From NCBI RefSeq assembly GCF_014805625.2, contig NW_023998422.1:7417772-7481771 (forward strand): 64,000 nucleotides of DNA, in the 5' to 3' direction. This document shows, piece after piece, positions 37,614 to 48,847 of the stretch. Position 1 is the stretch's first letter. Every line of letters begins with the position of its first letter. Both the position numbers and the translations under genes were made by a program. The stretch comes from Glossina fuscipes. Lineage: Eukaryota; Arthropoda; Insecta; Diptera; Glossinidae. Under the pieces are notes generated by a model. That model had not been told where the DNA came from, ran no database searches, and worked only from the letters and a program-made list of their open reading frames with translations.

Positions 37614-38616
37614 AATTTTCAAACATCAGTCGACACAATCAATCGTTTATTGAATAGATAAACTATGAAATTTATCGCATGATTACAATGATCCTGCGGC
37701 TATCCCGATATACTTAAAGTTTAAATCAAACTTTTTATTATCTTCTCATCCATTTACATACAAACAATTTATCGCTTGTCGATGATAATCAATTCGCATA
37801 AACGTAATCGAATTCCACAGTGCTCCCCATCATACCTTTCTCTCAACAGGTAAACAGCATTGTCGATTGCGTTGCACGTTGCGCTGAAATCGTACAAAAC
37901 TCTCTCAACTTATCTTGAGCAGAATACGCTATGTCCATTGATTACTTACACTTCTCTTGGTGCATTAATAGAGATAGTTCACAATGATACCTTCAAGACC
38001 AAGCACTCCATTTTTATGAGTACAATCGCATCTCTCATGAGACTTCGTTTTGCTTACCATCGGTAACTTATTAGCGGAAGTGTTTAGCAAAAACTTTACC
38101 TTAGAGTTAGGATTGATTTTTGTATAGAATTCCTCATAATCCTTGAAATGCTTTTTGGGAACTTGCAGAAAACGACCCGAGAAGCATAAATTGGAGCAAC
38201 ACTCTCGTCTCGGGATTATGAAATTCTTACTCGAATTCGAAAATTTTTCGCAGAGTCACTCATTTTGTTCCCGTCGCGTAAATATTCTCTTAGAGAAAGT
38301 CTTATGAAAAGCATATGGTCGTTCGAAGGCATCTGGCGCTCTGGCGCATCCGGTTAATTTAATCACTTTCTAAGGCCGTAATGACGCCAATGTATTTAAT
38401 TAACTTACCATATATTTTACGTTTTATAAAAGCGAAGAGAGCGATTTTGAACTCTAAGTTAGTCTTATCAATAATCCATTCGAACTCATCGGCTTAGAAA
38501 CGGCCAGCAACTTGAAATTCAGTATAGGACAAAACTCGAAGCAGTAAACAACAAATGAAAAGCTTTGTATTAATTAAAATAGAATTAGAAAAATTAACTA
38601 AAGGATTGAAAGAGAA
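37614..38616. other. Intergenic between spondin B and C
   Basis: Nothing coding seen. TATAAAAG at 38425-38432 is a possible TATA box for spondin C, with a fair initiator (TTAGTC) about 30 bp later and a 5' leader of roughly 160 bp. Confidence 0.5.
38425..38432 (+). promoter_or_regulatory. Candidate TATA box of spondin C
   Basis: TATAAAAG about 185 bp upstream of the start codon, in sequence with no repeat-family match. Position relative to an initiator-like TTAGTC is as expected, but no transcript data support it. Confidence 0.35.
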
Positions 38617-41600
38617 ATGTCATTTGCTTTGTTTACACGTTTCATTTTAACTGTGATCCTCTTACAAAAAGGGCAAAATCAAATTTTCGCTCGAAAATGC
38701 AATCGTTACCCTTCGAATACATTTGCGGCCAAATCGCCTGTGGATGATAATTATGCAATTTTAATATCGGGTAATCCGAATACCTACATATTGGGACAAA
38801 GCTACAATAGTAAGTAAAAATACTCGTGCCTGGCGCCAGAATGTCTGCTTGCAGTAATGTAGTAGTAATGAGTAACAGAAAACTGAAGATTGATAGTAAA
38901 ACTCTCTCTGAGAAAGTATTAGTGTTAGTAGTCAATACAAATAAATGATAATATTAAAGCAACGTCTGTGCGTAACTTTTACAAAAGCGTGATTGCCTTT
39001 CCAAGTAAGTTCGCATGTTATTGAACTTGAAAATTAAAAAAAAAACAAATTTCGTTCTCAAATATTGCGCGTTTGATTTAATGAAATGAAAAAAGAAAAA
39101 CAGAAATATCACAAGGCCGTCTATCTTAAGCATTCAACTGATAAGATTCGTAGCTACTTGTACGTTAATTTCAATTTCCCGGAATTCATTTCAGCAAATT
39201 TGCTTATGCGTTTTGTTTACAAAATTGGAAATTTTCCCATTAATGACGAAACTATTTCAACTTGTTTTTACACTCTTCCAAAGAAGAAGAAGCAGAAAAT
39301 TCAGGTGAAAATTCGAATAATGAAAATTATTGAAAATATTGAAAAACTTGTATAGGGCTACTTGTATTATCAAATAGAAGAATAAGACATCTCGAAGGTT
39401 AAAGGAAGGATTTGGCAAACGATTTGCGAACTTCCACCTACGCAATCGGTATTCTTGGCACGAATTGCCCTAAACTCCTTTCCTTGCTTTATGATCAGGA
39501 ACGTCTTGTTTTCATTTTCAGTTTCCTTACAATCCTATAATGGTCAGCGTTTTCTGAGTGCCAAAGTGACATTGGAAAACGATCAAGGTGGTAAAAGTTT
39601 CTACGAGGATTTGGGTCGTTTCAATATTATTGATTCGGTGGCTACGCGTTACAGTACCGATTGCATTAATATGATCGAGACAACAAATACCAATCCTAAG
39701 AAGAGATTGGACGTTGAATGGATCGCTCCTAGTACAGTGGGCATGGGTTGCATTCTAATACGTGCAACTGTTCTACAGCACCGAGACGTTTGGTTTATGG
39801 ACGATGGCGGTCTAACTAAACGTATATGTGAAGAAGTGATCGATGATCTCGAAAGTCAAAAGAAAGATTCAGAAGAGCGGTTATGTTGTGCCTGCGATGA
39901 GGCACGGTATGAAGTAAGTGTAATAACGATCGCAATATAAACGAAATCGTTGCAAAAATTATTTTCTTTACAGATAACTTTTGAGGGTTTGTGGTCGCGT
40001 AACTTACATCCCAAAGATTTTCCCGATCGTCTTTGGACTGTTCGCTTCAGTGATGTAGTGGGGGCTTCTCATACATCCGATTATCGATTTTGGGATGTCG
40101 GAGCTTTAGCTACAAATGCTATGCGTGAATTTGTTGAACACGGCTCGACACGTTCGTTAGAAGCAAGCTTCAATGAAGATTATCGGTTAGGTAAAGTGCG
40201 AACTATAATTAAGGCCAGAGGTCCAGCATTTCCGAATTTAAATGGGCAGTCATTGGCTTCTATACGCGTAGATCCGTCCAATCATCAGTTTTCTCTGGCC
40301 AGCAAACTCGAACCGTCACCTGACTGGTTTGTAGGAGTATCGGGACTGGAATTATGTTTGGCTAACTGCACTTGGCTGGAAGAAAAGCAAATAAATTTAT
40401 ATCCCTGGGACGCGGGTACAGACGCAGGTCCCACTTATACGGTAAGCAAGCAAATTCTTTTCTCAGGGTATACTAACTGCATCGTTCCCCATTAATAATT
40501 ACTTATATGCTTTTATGATCCCTCGAACTGATGAATTCTCGCTAAGACAATTATAATTTTTCTGCTTTTCAATTTACGTAGTCCGCCGATCAACCGCAAG
40601 TACCACCGGATGTTATAAGACGAATGCGTTCAGATTTTCCATCAGATGCCCGCTCGCCTTTTTATGACGAAACCGGGGCGCCTATGAAACCCTTGGCCTC
40701 TTTAAGGATACATCGAAAACGTATATATGAACGTAATTGCAAAGATAAGGAATGTGAGTGAAATAAATCTAAATTTTGAATAATTTTACACTCCTTCTTT
40801 TTTTTTCGTCCCTTCCGTTAGCTGATAATGCCGAAAATCTACCGCGCGAATGTCTTACGCATCCTTGGTCGAAGTGGTCAAAATGTTCGGCCGAGTGTGG
40901 CGAAGGCTTTCAAGATCGTTCGCGCGTATACAAACAAGAAGAAATGGCAAAAATATATAATTGCGACGCGATGGTGGCGACAAGACAAGAGCGCCCTTGT
41001 CAAGGAAACAATTGTGATAATTTGCCATTGACAAAAACTGGAACCTATGCTTTCCGGAAAACATCCTTTACGGAGGCAGATCGTAAAGGCAATTTTCTAA
41101 TATCCACAGAGAAAATAAGATCAGCCAAATGTGAGATAGGTGCCTGGTCGCCTTGGTCTCAATGCAATAAAGCTTGCGGCGAAGGAATAATGATAAGACG
41201 ACGTTATTATTTGAATTCCGAAGAAGAAGAAGAATGCCATGTAAGCTAAAATTGTAAAAAGCATTTTAAGAAAATTCTCCAAAATTTATTGCTTTCTAAG
41301 CAGAGATTGCGTTTTCTAAAACTTGTTGAATATAAGAAGTGCTTTGGTCGCAATTGTTTAGGAGAAGTTCATCAAAGTTTCGAAACCCTTGAAAATACTA
41401 ATGAAAGCGAAGAGGAAGAAAACGTTGCGAACTACGACAATCCGATGGAGTATGACGAGTACAAGGAAAACAATTTAATTAGAAATTACAAAGATTTTGG
41501 CGCCCATCTTGAGTCGGCCAATTTGTTGCGTGCCAATAGCGATGAAGAACAGCAAGGCTCACCTAAAAATGCTCTTTGGGATGCCGAAGGACGCCGTAAG

Positions 41601-41927
41601 CTTCAGTACGGCTTCGATCAAAAATATCCAAGGGATCACATTATACCACAACTTTGTTATAAAACTTTAAAAAATTTTAAATGTAGCGATCCAACGGTGA
41701 TTAAGAATTATTGGTTCTACAATGTCTGCACCGACCAGTGCATGCTATTTGCTGCCGACATATGCGATCGTAACTTAAACCGCTTCCAATCGATGGAGAA
41801 TTGCGAAAAAGTTTGTCAAAAGCCTATTCGGCAAATGGGTCCACATTATCTTAAACTTAAACAGGATATGGCATGCTCATCGCCAACTAGGAAATGGTGG
41901 CGGATATCAAAACGGAAGCCTTACTAG
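38617..41927 (+). CDS. F-spondin-like protein C: reeler, Spondin_N, two TSP1, Kunitz-like
   Basis: Third tandem paralog; predicted secreted. Exons 38617-38809, 39522-39913, 39974-40441, 40582-40753, 40822-41240, 41304-41927; 2268 nt, 755 residues. Signal peptide (LFTRFILTVILLQ), reeler domain (CNRYPSNTFAAKSPVDDNYA to CCACDEARYE), Spondin_N (GLWSRNLHPKDFPDRLW, GASHTSDYRFWDVGALAT, EPSPDWFVGVSGLELC), TSP1 at about 417-468 (WSKWSKCSAECGEG) and 511-566 (WSPWSQCNKACGEG), an acidic linker (NESEEEENVANYDN), and a Kunitz-like domain at about 666-719 that has the six expected cysteines plus one extra (NVC). The first intron is 712 bp; the others are 58-140 bp. The intron inside Spondin_N that splits gene B before EIRTIIK is absent here. 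Confidence 0.92.
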
Positions 41928-41968
41928 CAAACAATACTAGCAAACAATACTTTGATAAAGATTGAAAT

Positions 41969-41974
41969 TTTATT
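41969..41974 (-). terminator. Poly(A) signal, minus strand
   Basis: TTTATT on the plus strand (AATAAA on the minus). It could serve the mIF3 / small-ORF transcript. It lies only about 45 bp beyond the end of spondin C, so the convergent transcripts probably overlap at their 3' ends. Confidence 0.4.
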
Positions 41975-42061
41975 AAAATTTTTTTGCAACTCAAATTTTA
42001 AATTAATGCTCAAAATTTAATCATAATTGTTCTTAAAATTAATAGTCGACAAGTGCGGCTG

Positions 42062-42427
42062 CTACTTTTCTGACTCAGATGCTACATTTTCCGAACGACG
42101 TGGCTTTTCATAGGGTGATGGATTTGTGGGCGGATATGGATGTGGGTGTTGAGGTGGACCTAGATGTGGGCGAAGATTTGGATGGGAGTAGTCGTGATGT
42201 GGATTGTGTGGATGACGTGGATGGGAATGGGGATGACGAGGTGGGGGTGGATTTAAAGTGGGATGATGAGGTCTCTTTTTCTTTTCCTTCTCTTCCGGTT
42301 TTTTATTTTCCTTCAAAATGCGATGCCATAGAAAGTATTTTGTAAAAATAAATAACGAAACAATAAGGAAAATAGTAAAGCCACTGGGGTGTGGAAAATG
42401 TTCACTATGCATCTGTCTAATACACAT
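42062..42427 (-). CDS. Small single-pass membrane protein with Pro/His-rich tail
   Basis: Open frame of 121 residues, starting ATG TGT ATT; a second ATG (MHSEHF) is five codons further on. One hydrophobic segment (FTIFLIVSLFIFTKYFLW) is followed by a charged stretch (KENKKPEEKEKKK) and a long tail of Pro and His with repeating HPH and HPP units, ending SENVASESEK. It begins 45 bp after the mIF3 stop on the same strand with no obvious promoter between, so it may be the second cistron of a dicistronic mRNA. Function is unknown. The His/Pro tail could bind metal, but that is speculation. The opposite strand is also open over most of this stretch, and the repeat composition reduces confidence. 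Confidence 0.5.
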   Translation of the reverse strand: MCIRQMHSEHFPHPSGFTIFLIVSLFIFTKYFLWHRILKENKKPEEKEKKKRPHHPTLNPPPPRHPHSHPRHPHNPHHDYSHPNLRPHLGPPQHPHPYPPTNPSPYEKPRRSENVASESEK

Positions 42428-42472
42428 ATTCAAGCAGAAATTTTTTTTTGAACAGCTCGCACCATGTCTGAG

Positions 42473-43271
42473 TCAGGCCTGACTCGGCGAAAGTTTACCG
42501 CAGTCTGCGTTTTCAGTTGCCAAATTTGTTACTGGTAATATGCTGAATTTTATAGCCGTTCCCTTTGAATGCTTCTGTACAATTTTTCCCAAAGCTACTT
42601 CGGGAGTTTTAATAAAAGTTTCAATAGATTTAAAAATCTGATCACACTTTGCTGTATCATTTCCTGTGCTCTGTATTAATATACGCACTTCGTGACCTTT
42701 ACTCAACCATTTAGCAATATTCTTTAAACGTGCATTCAAATCGTTTTCAGAAATCCGAGAACCAATGTTTAGAGATTTTTCGGTTTTTTTTTGTGCAGGC
42801 TTTGTTGGTATTACAGCTGGTGCATCGTTGGAGTCTTTGCTTTTTAATTCTGATAGTTCTTCGACTAATATTTCAGCATTAGTTAATAATCTGAAATGTA
42901 TGAAAAACGTTGATACCATTTGCATCCCAATGGGTTTCTTTACTTTACTTGTACACCGGCCTTTGAGTCTTCGTATCTAACTCCTGCAATTGTATTAGAT
43001 GCATAGCTCTTCTCTTGGCCAAATTTTTTGCTTCTTCCAGTGTAGTTACCGACACGTTTTGATTTTGTATTAAGGTTATCTTTACAGGATTTTTCGATTT
43101 TTTAACCTCATTAGGAATCTTTGTTGACGTTGTGCTCATCCGCTTTCTACATAAGTTCCGAAAGTTTCCAGAAGCTTCCTTTGCCTGATATGCATCGCGT
43201 AGATTTCCAGATTTAGTTAAAAAGCAACGTATACTATTGAGAAGAGCTACGGATTTTAATAATGATGACAT
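42473..43271 (-). CDS. mIF3: Mitochondrial translation initiation factor IF-3
   Basis: Mitochondrial IF-3, which binds the small mitoribosomal subunit, prevents premature joining of the large subunit and helps select the initiator codon. Two exons, 43271-42949 and 42890-42473, 741 nt, 246 residues. The basic, hydroxylated N-terminus (MSSLLKSVALLNSIRCFLTK) fits a mitochondrial presequence. The IF3 N-domain is short but recognisable (SVTTLEEAKNLAKRRAMHLIQL.., ending TQRPVYKL); the C-domain follows (ISENDLNARLKNIAKWLSKGHEVRILI, to VQKHSKGTAIKFSI). The intron sits at the junction of the two domains. The start chosen is the first ATG, 43271; an in-frame GTG seven codons upstream is not needed. Confidence 0.88.
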
Positions 43272-46054
43272 CTTTTTTTCCAAAAATTTCACAAGTTTTT
43301 GGTTTCTCTTTTTTTAATTTCCTTATTTAACAATTTATTTATCATTTTCGAAACAGCTGTTCTATGTAGTGCGACTATATATCCAACCATTTATTTCCTT
43401 CGTTTAAACGTACCTGTCTAACAGCTGATTATGACAATGAGTAATTTTCTTAAACATTGGCAACTCTATGTTTAAAAATTATAGATTATTGCCAAACAAA
43501 GTATTATAAAATAAACAACAAGTGCTTCGCGTTTTGGCCGCTTTGTAAGCAATTTTTGGAAGAAATAAAAAAGACAAAGAATTGAAAGAAACTTAAGATT
43601 TTAATAGACGTTACATTTTAAGTTGGCTAAGTAGCAAACCAATTAAAACATCATTCTCCATTACACTAGGCTCTGTCCCCTTGCCTGCCAAAGCAGTAGA
43701 GATAAAACAAAACAAGTTCAAATTGACCATCTGCTAATCTTCAAGTCATAAACCTGGCTCGCTAATCCAAACCTTGTACGATTATCATCACAGATAGTTC
43801 CTTTGTCACAGCAACTATCTGAAACTCTTTAAATTCCAGTTAAAATTCCATTAACGTAACTTAGGCAATACAATTGCCACTTACGGAGACAAAATGCAAA
43901 TTCTTTAGGTACCAATACATATTGGTCAAGTTGCTAAGGACATTATTTCATCTTCGTACCGACTCAATTTATGTTTCCTTTGCATTCGCTTCCGATCGAA
44001 TCATAAAATATATCAAATATCGACTTTGATCGTATTTTTTGAAATCCGCTTTCAAGAAAACCGTTTATAAATAAATCGTAAGGTTGTTTGTGTATGGAGA
44101 AATAAATATATAAATATGTATAATATTTGCAATTTTGAGCTCTTTATTATATACAACAAACCAATTAAATCCTTATTTATTTATTCTATCTTTTTTATAG
44201 ATACTGTGTTTTTAGAATGTTAACTATACACTAATGATTCTTTTCATAATTCTTTTGAGTTCAAAGTTTGAGAAGTATATATAACTGATTAAAAAGTCAA
44301 ACAAGTAAGAAAGTTATATTCGCTTGGCTGAGTCTCGCAAAAATTAGCAACGGTGTCTACCATATTCATTTCAGAATTAATCCATTTTTAGGCAGATAAT
44401 AAATCTTCATTTGAGGAATGTACAAAATAGTTTTAAACATTCCGTCTTGTTCGCACAAAACCACAAAAAAGTGCAAAAATAATATGTACTCACTTGTAAC
44501 ATTGTGTGGGCATGGCCGATTTTTTCCATTTGCACAAAGAGTAAAGAGTAGTGGAAAATTTCAGCCTTCGAACTTTAATAATTTCCTCTTACATATAATC
44601 AACGACGAGAAAATTAAGGTCAAGCATTTGCATTTTACATGCTAATCGACTTCTAAAATAGCTACTCATCCAATTTGCAATTGCAGACGGTTACGGTTAA
44701 GCATATGTGTGCTATACCATTTCCAAAATTTGAACACACACATTCGGAGTTCCTACTCCCCATGCATATCTTTAAAATACCAAGAGAATGTATTGATTAT
44801 ATATTTGGCCTTAATGAAACGATTCTAGACTAGTCGTGTAATTTATTTTGCCTATCTATTTAAAAAATAAAGCGAACCACATGCTACTTGTTTATATTTA
44901 CTTAATTTCTTTAATCACCGCGAAGGACAAAGGTATATTTATTTGTCCCAACATCCAGATGAAAATTTCAGAGACCCCCTAGAGCATATATATTGTCGGT
45001 CAGTATCAAATCCTGAATCGAATTAAGCATGTCCGTCCACCCTACGGTTAGTAAACTTGTATCTCTGTGTAACGTCTGAGGTAAATAGTCTCCTGGTCGC
45101 AAATATGAACACATCGGCTTCAAATTTTGCATAAGCATTGATTATTCTTGTGATCAAAGAACACCATACAATATGAAGTGGGAACACGTCTATTTCAAAA
45201 GGCAGAGAAAATTCGGTCTTTCGTTTGTTACTTGTAAACTACAATAGATAAAACGGTAAACATTATATGTGCAATTTCTGCACATGTGTACAAAAATGCA
45301 ATATTATTGGGTACCGAGAGTTTTTTTTTTTTTTGCTTTCCTTTTAAGAAAAAAGTGCAATGTACAAAAGTTTCTGCCGAATGCAATTATCTTAATTGTT
45401 TTATATAAATAATTTTTTTAGTAGTTAATTTTGATAGCATTTTGTTAATAATATATATACTTTGTTTATGTAAGCTCGATATGGCATCCAAAATTGTATG
45501 TAACCCTTCTTGACTATATTCATATAATTTCGAAACTATAAAGCATTTGTATTTGGTGATTGTACGTAATAATAATAAATATTAGTAAAAAAGTAAACAA
45601 ACATCGTCGAAAAATTCAATGAAAATTTTACTCATGAGGAAACATCCGCTTGCTTTGGCTCATTGACGTAATCAATTAAGAAAGCTCAGTATATTTTTAA
45701 GTTTAAAGCCATGTGTTTTATTTTTATAAATTTTTTAATAACTTATTTATTTTATATTAGGTTACATAAATTTTCATTTTCTCATTGCTGACAAACGATA
45801 AAATTGAAAATGTAAAGACCATATGCGATGATAACAAAATACGTAAGCATTTAAATTAAAAGCGCGACATAAATTTCAACTAAAATGTTTATTACAATAT
45901 AAAGCTTTTGTAGAAATACTTTCGTCTTAAAGTAATTAAATATTTATGTATTCATAAAAATTATTTTGCATCCAAAATATAAGCTAAAAAAGGAATGCGT
46001 AAAGATAGAGGGAGTGAGATATTGAGTGAGGGACGGAAATTTTTCGTATATTTT
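43272..46054. other. Intergenic, 2.8 kb, one repeat copy
   Basis: No gene supported between mIF3 and HID1. TTTATT at 45888-45893 (AATAAA on the minus strand) is a possible HID1 poly(A) signal. The rest is AT-rich and contains one family-B copy (44925-45250). Confidence 0.6.
44925..45250 (+). repeat. Dispersed repeat family B, partial copy
   Basis: Contains GGACAAAGGTATATTTATTTG, TTAAGCATGTCCGTCC, TCTCTGTGTAACGTCTGAGG, AATATGAACACATCGGCTTC and AAATTTTGCATAAGCATTG, matching the copy at 30.6 kb block for block. Confidence 0.6.
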
Positions 46055-48847
46055 TTAGACTCTTTGGATTTCGAATAGTTTTACTTCTGTGTCATACCAC
46101 ACAGCTGGTTCAACATTTCGTAAATAGATAACACCCCAAATGTAGGTACGAAACCAAGCGGTTGTTCCAGAATTCGCTTGGTATTTTCTTATTAATATTG
46201 GATGCGGCACAGGCAGAAGTCCAACTAAAGTGCCATGTTGCAAAAATTTCAATATTTCCGACTCATCAGTTAAACCTTTGTCAATGCAAATTTTCTCCAC
46301 TTGCGGTACCAGGACTTGTAGCAAACGCATTATAGTTTGCAATGGCAATTTGGATCGCCAAGATACTATCCATTCGGGGGTAGGCGTCCAGACTTCTGGA
46401 GATGGTTGCGGCACAATTCTTATACTACCCCTTTGAGATACAGCCAGGCGATGATTTCTTTTATTAGGCGTACTCACCTCAGTAATCTCATGGTCATTAG
46501 GACTGCTAGATGAACTTTTTTCAGTGTTGTTTTTCCCGAATGGTGCTATATCGGAGGTGCCATCAATAGTAGGCGTTTGATCAGTGCACACGGGATGTGC
46601 CTGTTCACGTTCGGTCATTTGACTAATGCCAGGCGTTTCCAGCAAGGATGTTTTTAACGTGCCTGGCTCAGCCGGCAAAGCGGTTATAGAGCTTTCCGCT
46701 TCTTTTCCATTATCGTCTTCCAGGGTATCGGCGTTGGCTTCTAATATGCTTGCAGGCAGACAATGTGGCACATCAAGTTCATCTTCGTCTTCTTCATCTT
46801 CGTCATCATCAATGTCTTCTTCTTCTTCTTCGGATTTAGAAATTTGCTTAGCACAGTGGTTAGTATTAGCATTAGTTGCTAAACGCCTTTGACGTACTGG
46901 GGGTAAATTGAATTTGCCAACTTTGCGTCCACTTAAACATTTAGCTATACCAGCCATATCAGTTGGCAGGTTAGCCATTCCGTGAAATACATGACGCTTT
47001 CTTATGATAGTGTAAACTAAATTGGAATTGCCATCAAATTGATATTGAATGATATTGTTAAATATCTCTAATAAAAAGAAAACTAGATGATGATTGCTTG
47101 GGGCAGAGAGTAGAAACCATGGTGTACTAAATGCTTCCAATAAATGCAAGAGTTTTACACTCGCCACCATAGACAAAGTTTTCAAGTAAGGTGATACATT
47201 AACAAGTATAGTAAGCAAGCAATCGAAGAGGGGCTGTAAGCGTTGATGACCAGTTGCAATAATTTTATGAAAAACCGTTATTAAGAGATCAGCGTGAGTG
47301 CCGGTAAAGACCGGAATATCCATGGGGACAGTGGCGGTATAAGGTTTATTTAAGCGTACTCCGAAATTTCTTTCGCCTAAAAATAAAAATTAATTTGCCA
47401 AAGTTACAACAACCTTATGAACCCATTTTGTACCTCACCTGATAATAACAGTAATATGAAAACACCAATATGCATTAACCCCACACGTGATTGATCAGCA
47501 CGAGAATAATTGAGGTGATATAGAATCGGTATCAAAATATCCAAAACGTCTGAGCTTTTTAAGACGAAGTACAAAAATTTTTTATTATAATCACAAATTT
47601 TCCAAAAGAGTATGAGCAACTCCTGGTGGCAATGTAAACGTTTCGTGGAGTTAGGTAAATAATTCTGAACTAGAGGATTATTTAAAAGCCTGGTTATGCC
47701 CTTTAAAATGAAATGGAAATCTTCATCTCGATGGACGCGCGACAAATAATTGATAAACAAATTATCACCACATCCGTCCACATCATAGGGTGATGGAATT
47801 ATGGGCACCTTTAATTGACGTTGCATTTCTAGTTGTTGTTGTTGCTGTTGTATAATCATGTCATGATCAAGGGTAACAATCAAAATTTGCAGGCATGCTT
47901 CAACTAAAGGCTCCGTGGTGTCAGTGAACAGCAAGTGATTGTAAGGTACTCCAAAACCTACAGGATCGTAAGCGCACACCGTGTTCAGCAAAGAAGTGAA
48001 CAAAGGCAAAGCATGACGATTATCGGCTGAAGTAAAGTACGCAATCCATTTGTTGGGCTCGTTCGACTGCTGCGGCACACGAAACATGGGCTCCGAAAAA
48101 CAAGTTAACAATAATTTCAATATTTCTGTTCTGCGTCTCTCCATATGCGCATTTTTGGGTGGAGAATGGGCAAAGCCCACTCCTGACTCCCAAATATACT
48201 CGCAACTATCTATATTTGCCAATTCCTCCGCCTTGTCAGGACCAGCGCGCCTGGCAGCCGTCACAGTAAAATCTGGGCAGAATAACAAGTCACATAATGC
48301 ATTCAGCAGAGACTGAGCTAAAGGTACGGTCTGATTTTGACCATGCGATCGTTCATCTTTTCCTTCTTCACTTTCAGCGGCGGAAAGATGATGCTGCTCT
48401 TTACTATTTAAGTATTGCTTATCTTGGGCTGGCAAACTACTCCAGAAAAAATCCCGCCATTTTTCATCCTCAAATATGTACGGTATTATTCTTATCAGCA
48501 GTCGCACACAATTCAGGACACATTGCTGCTCGGCTTGTGTCCTACAACCTATAAAATAATAATGTTAAAATAAAAATTTGCTTTTTTTAAATGAATACAA
48601 AACTGCTATCAACCGCCTCCGCTAATTTTTCAACAGCCTTATAACATAGTGTGGCCAAATTCGCCGGATTATCGTTTCGTATGTTCCGTATTTCGTTGGG
48701 TGTAACTAAGACAAAAACATCTTCCAATGTAGTCTGATGCCCTGTCCAAAACTGTTCCCAAAACGGATCATCAGCATCAATTCTTTGATTTTTTTGCGTT
48801 AATACAATAGCTTTGCGGAAATTTAACTTTGAATCTGTATTTCCCAT
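46055..48847 (-). CDS. HID1: HID1 family protein (dymeclin-like Golgi peripheral membrane protein)
   Basis: Ortholog of HID1, a peripheral Golgi/trans-Golgi protein needed for dense-core vesicle and neuropeptide sorting in worms and mammals. Exons 48847-48604, 48548-47439, 47376-46055; 2676 nt, 891 residues. The N-terminus MGNTDSKLNFRKA has Gly2 and Ser6 as in an N-myristoylation site. Recognisable blocks: FWEQFWTG, NLATLCYKAVEKL, RIIPYIFEDEKWRDFFWS, GVGFAHSP, VGLMHIGVFILLLLSGE, MDIPVFTGTHADLL, QRLQPLFDCLLTILVNVSPYL and LEIFNNIIQYQFDGNSNLVY. It is somewhat longer than the human protein; most extra length is a low-complexity acidic and Ser/Thr-rich insert (SEEEEEDIDDDEDEEDEDELD onward, about 120 residues). 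The exon 1 donor (AGCA|GTTTTG) is weak, but protein continuity supports it. Fly counterpart is CG8841, from memory. Confidence 0.95.

Noticed and set aside
42079..42345. Asp/Val-rich plus-strand frame
   Set aside because: Complement of the Pro/His repeat tail; starts inside it and has no conserved features.
46626..46892. Poly-Ser frame on the plus strand
   Set aside because: Antisense to the acidic insert of HID1; the Ser run is only the complement of Glu/Asp codons.
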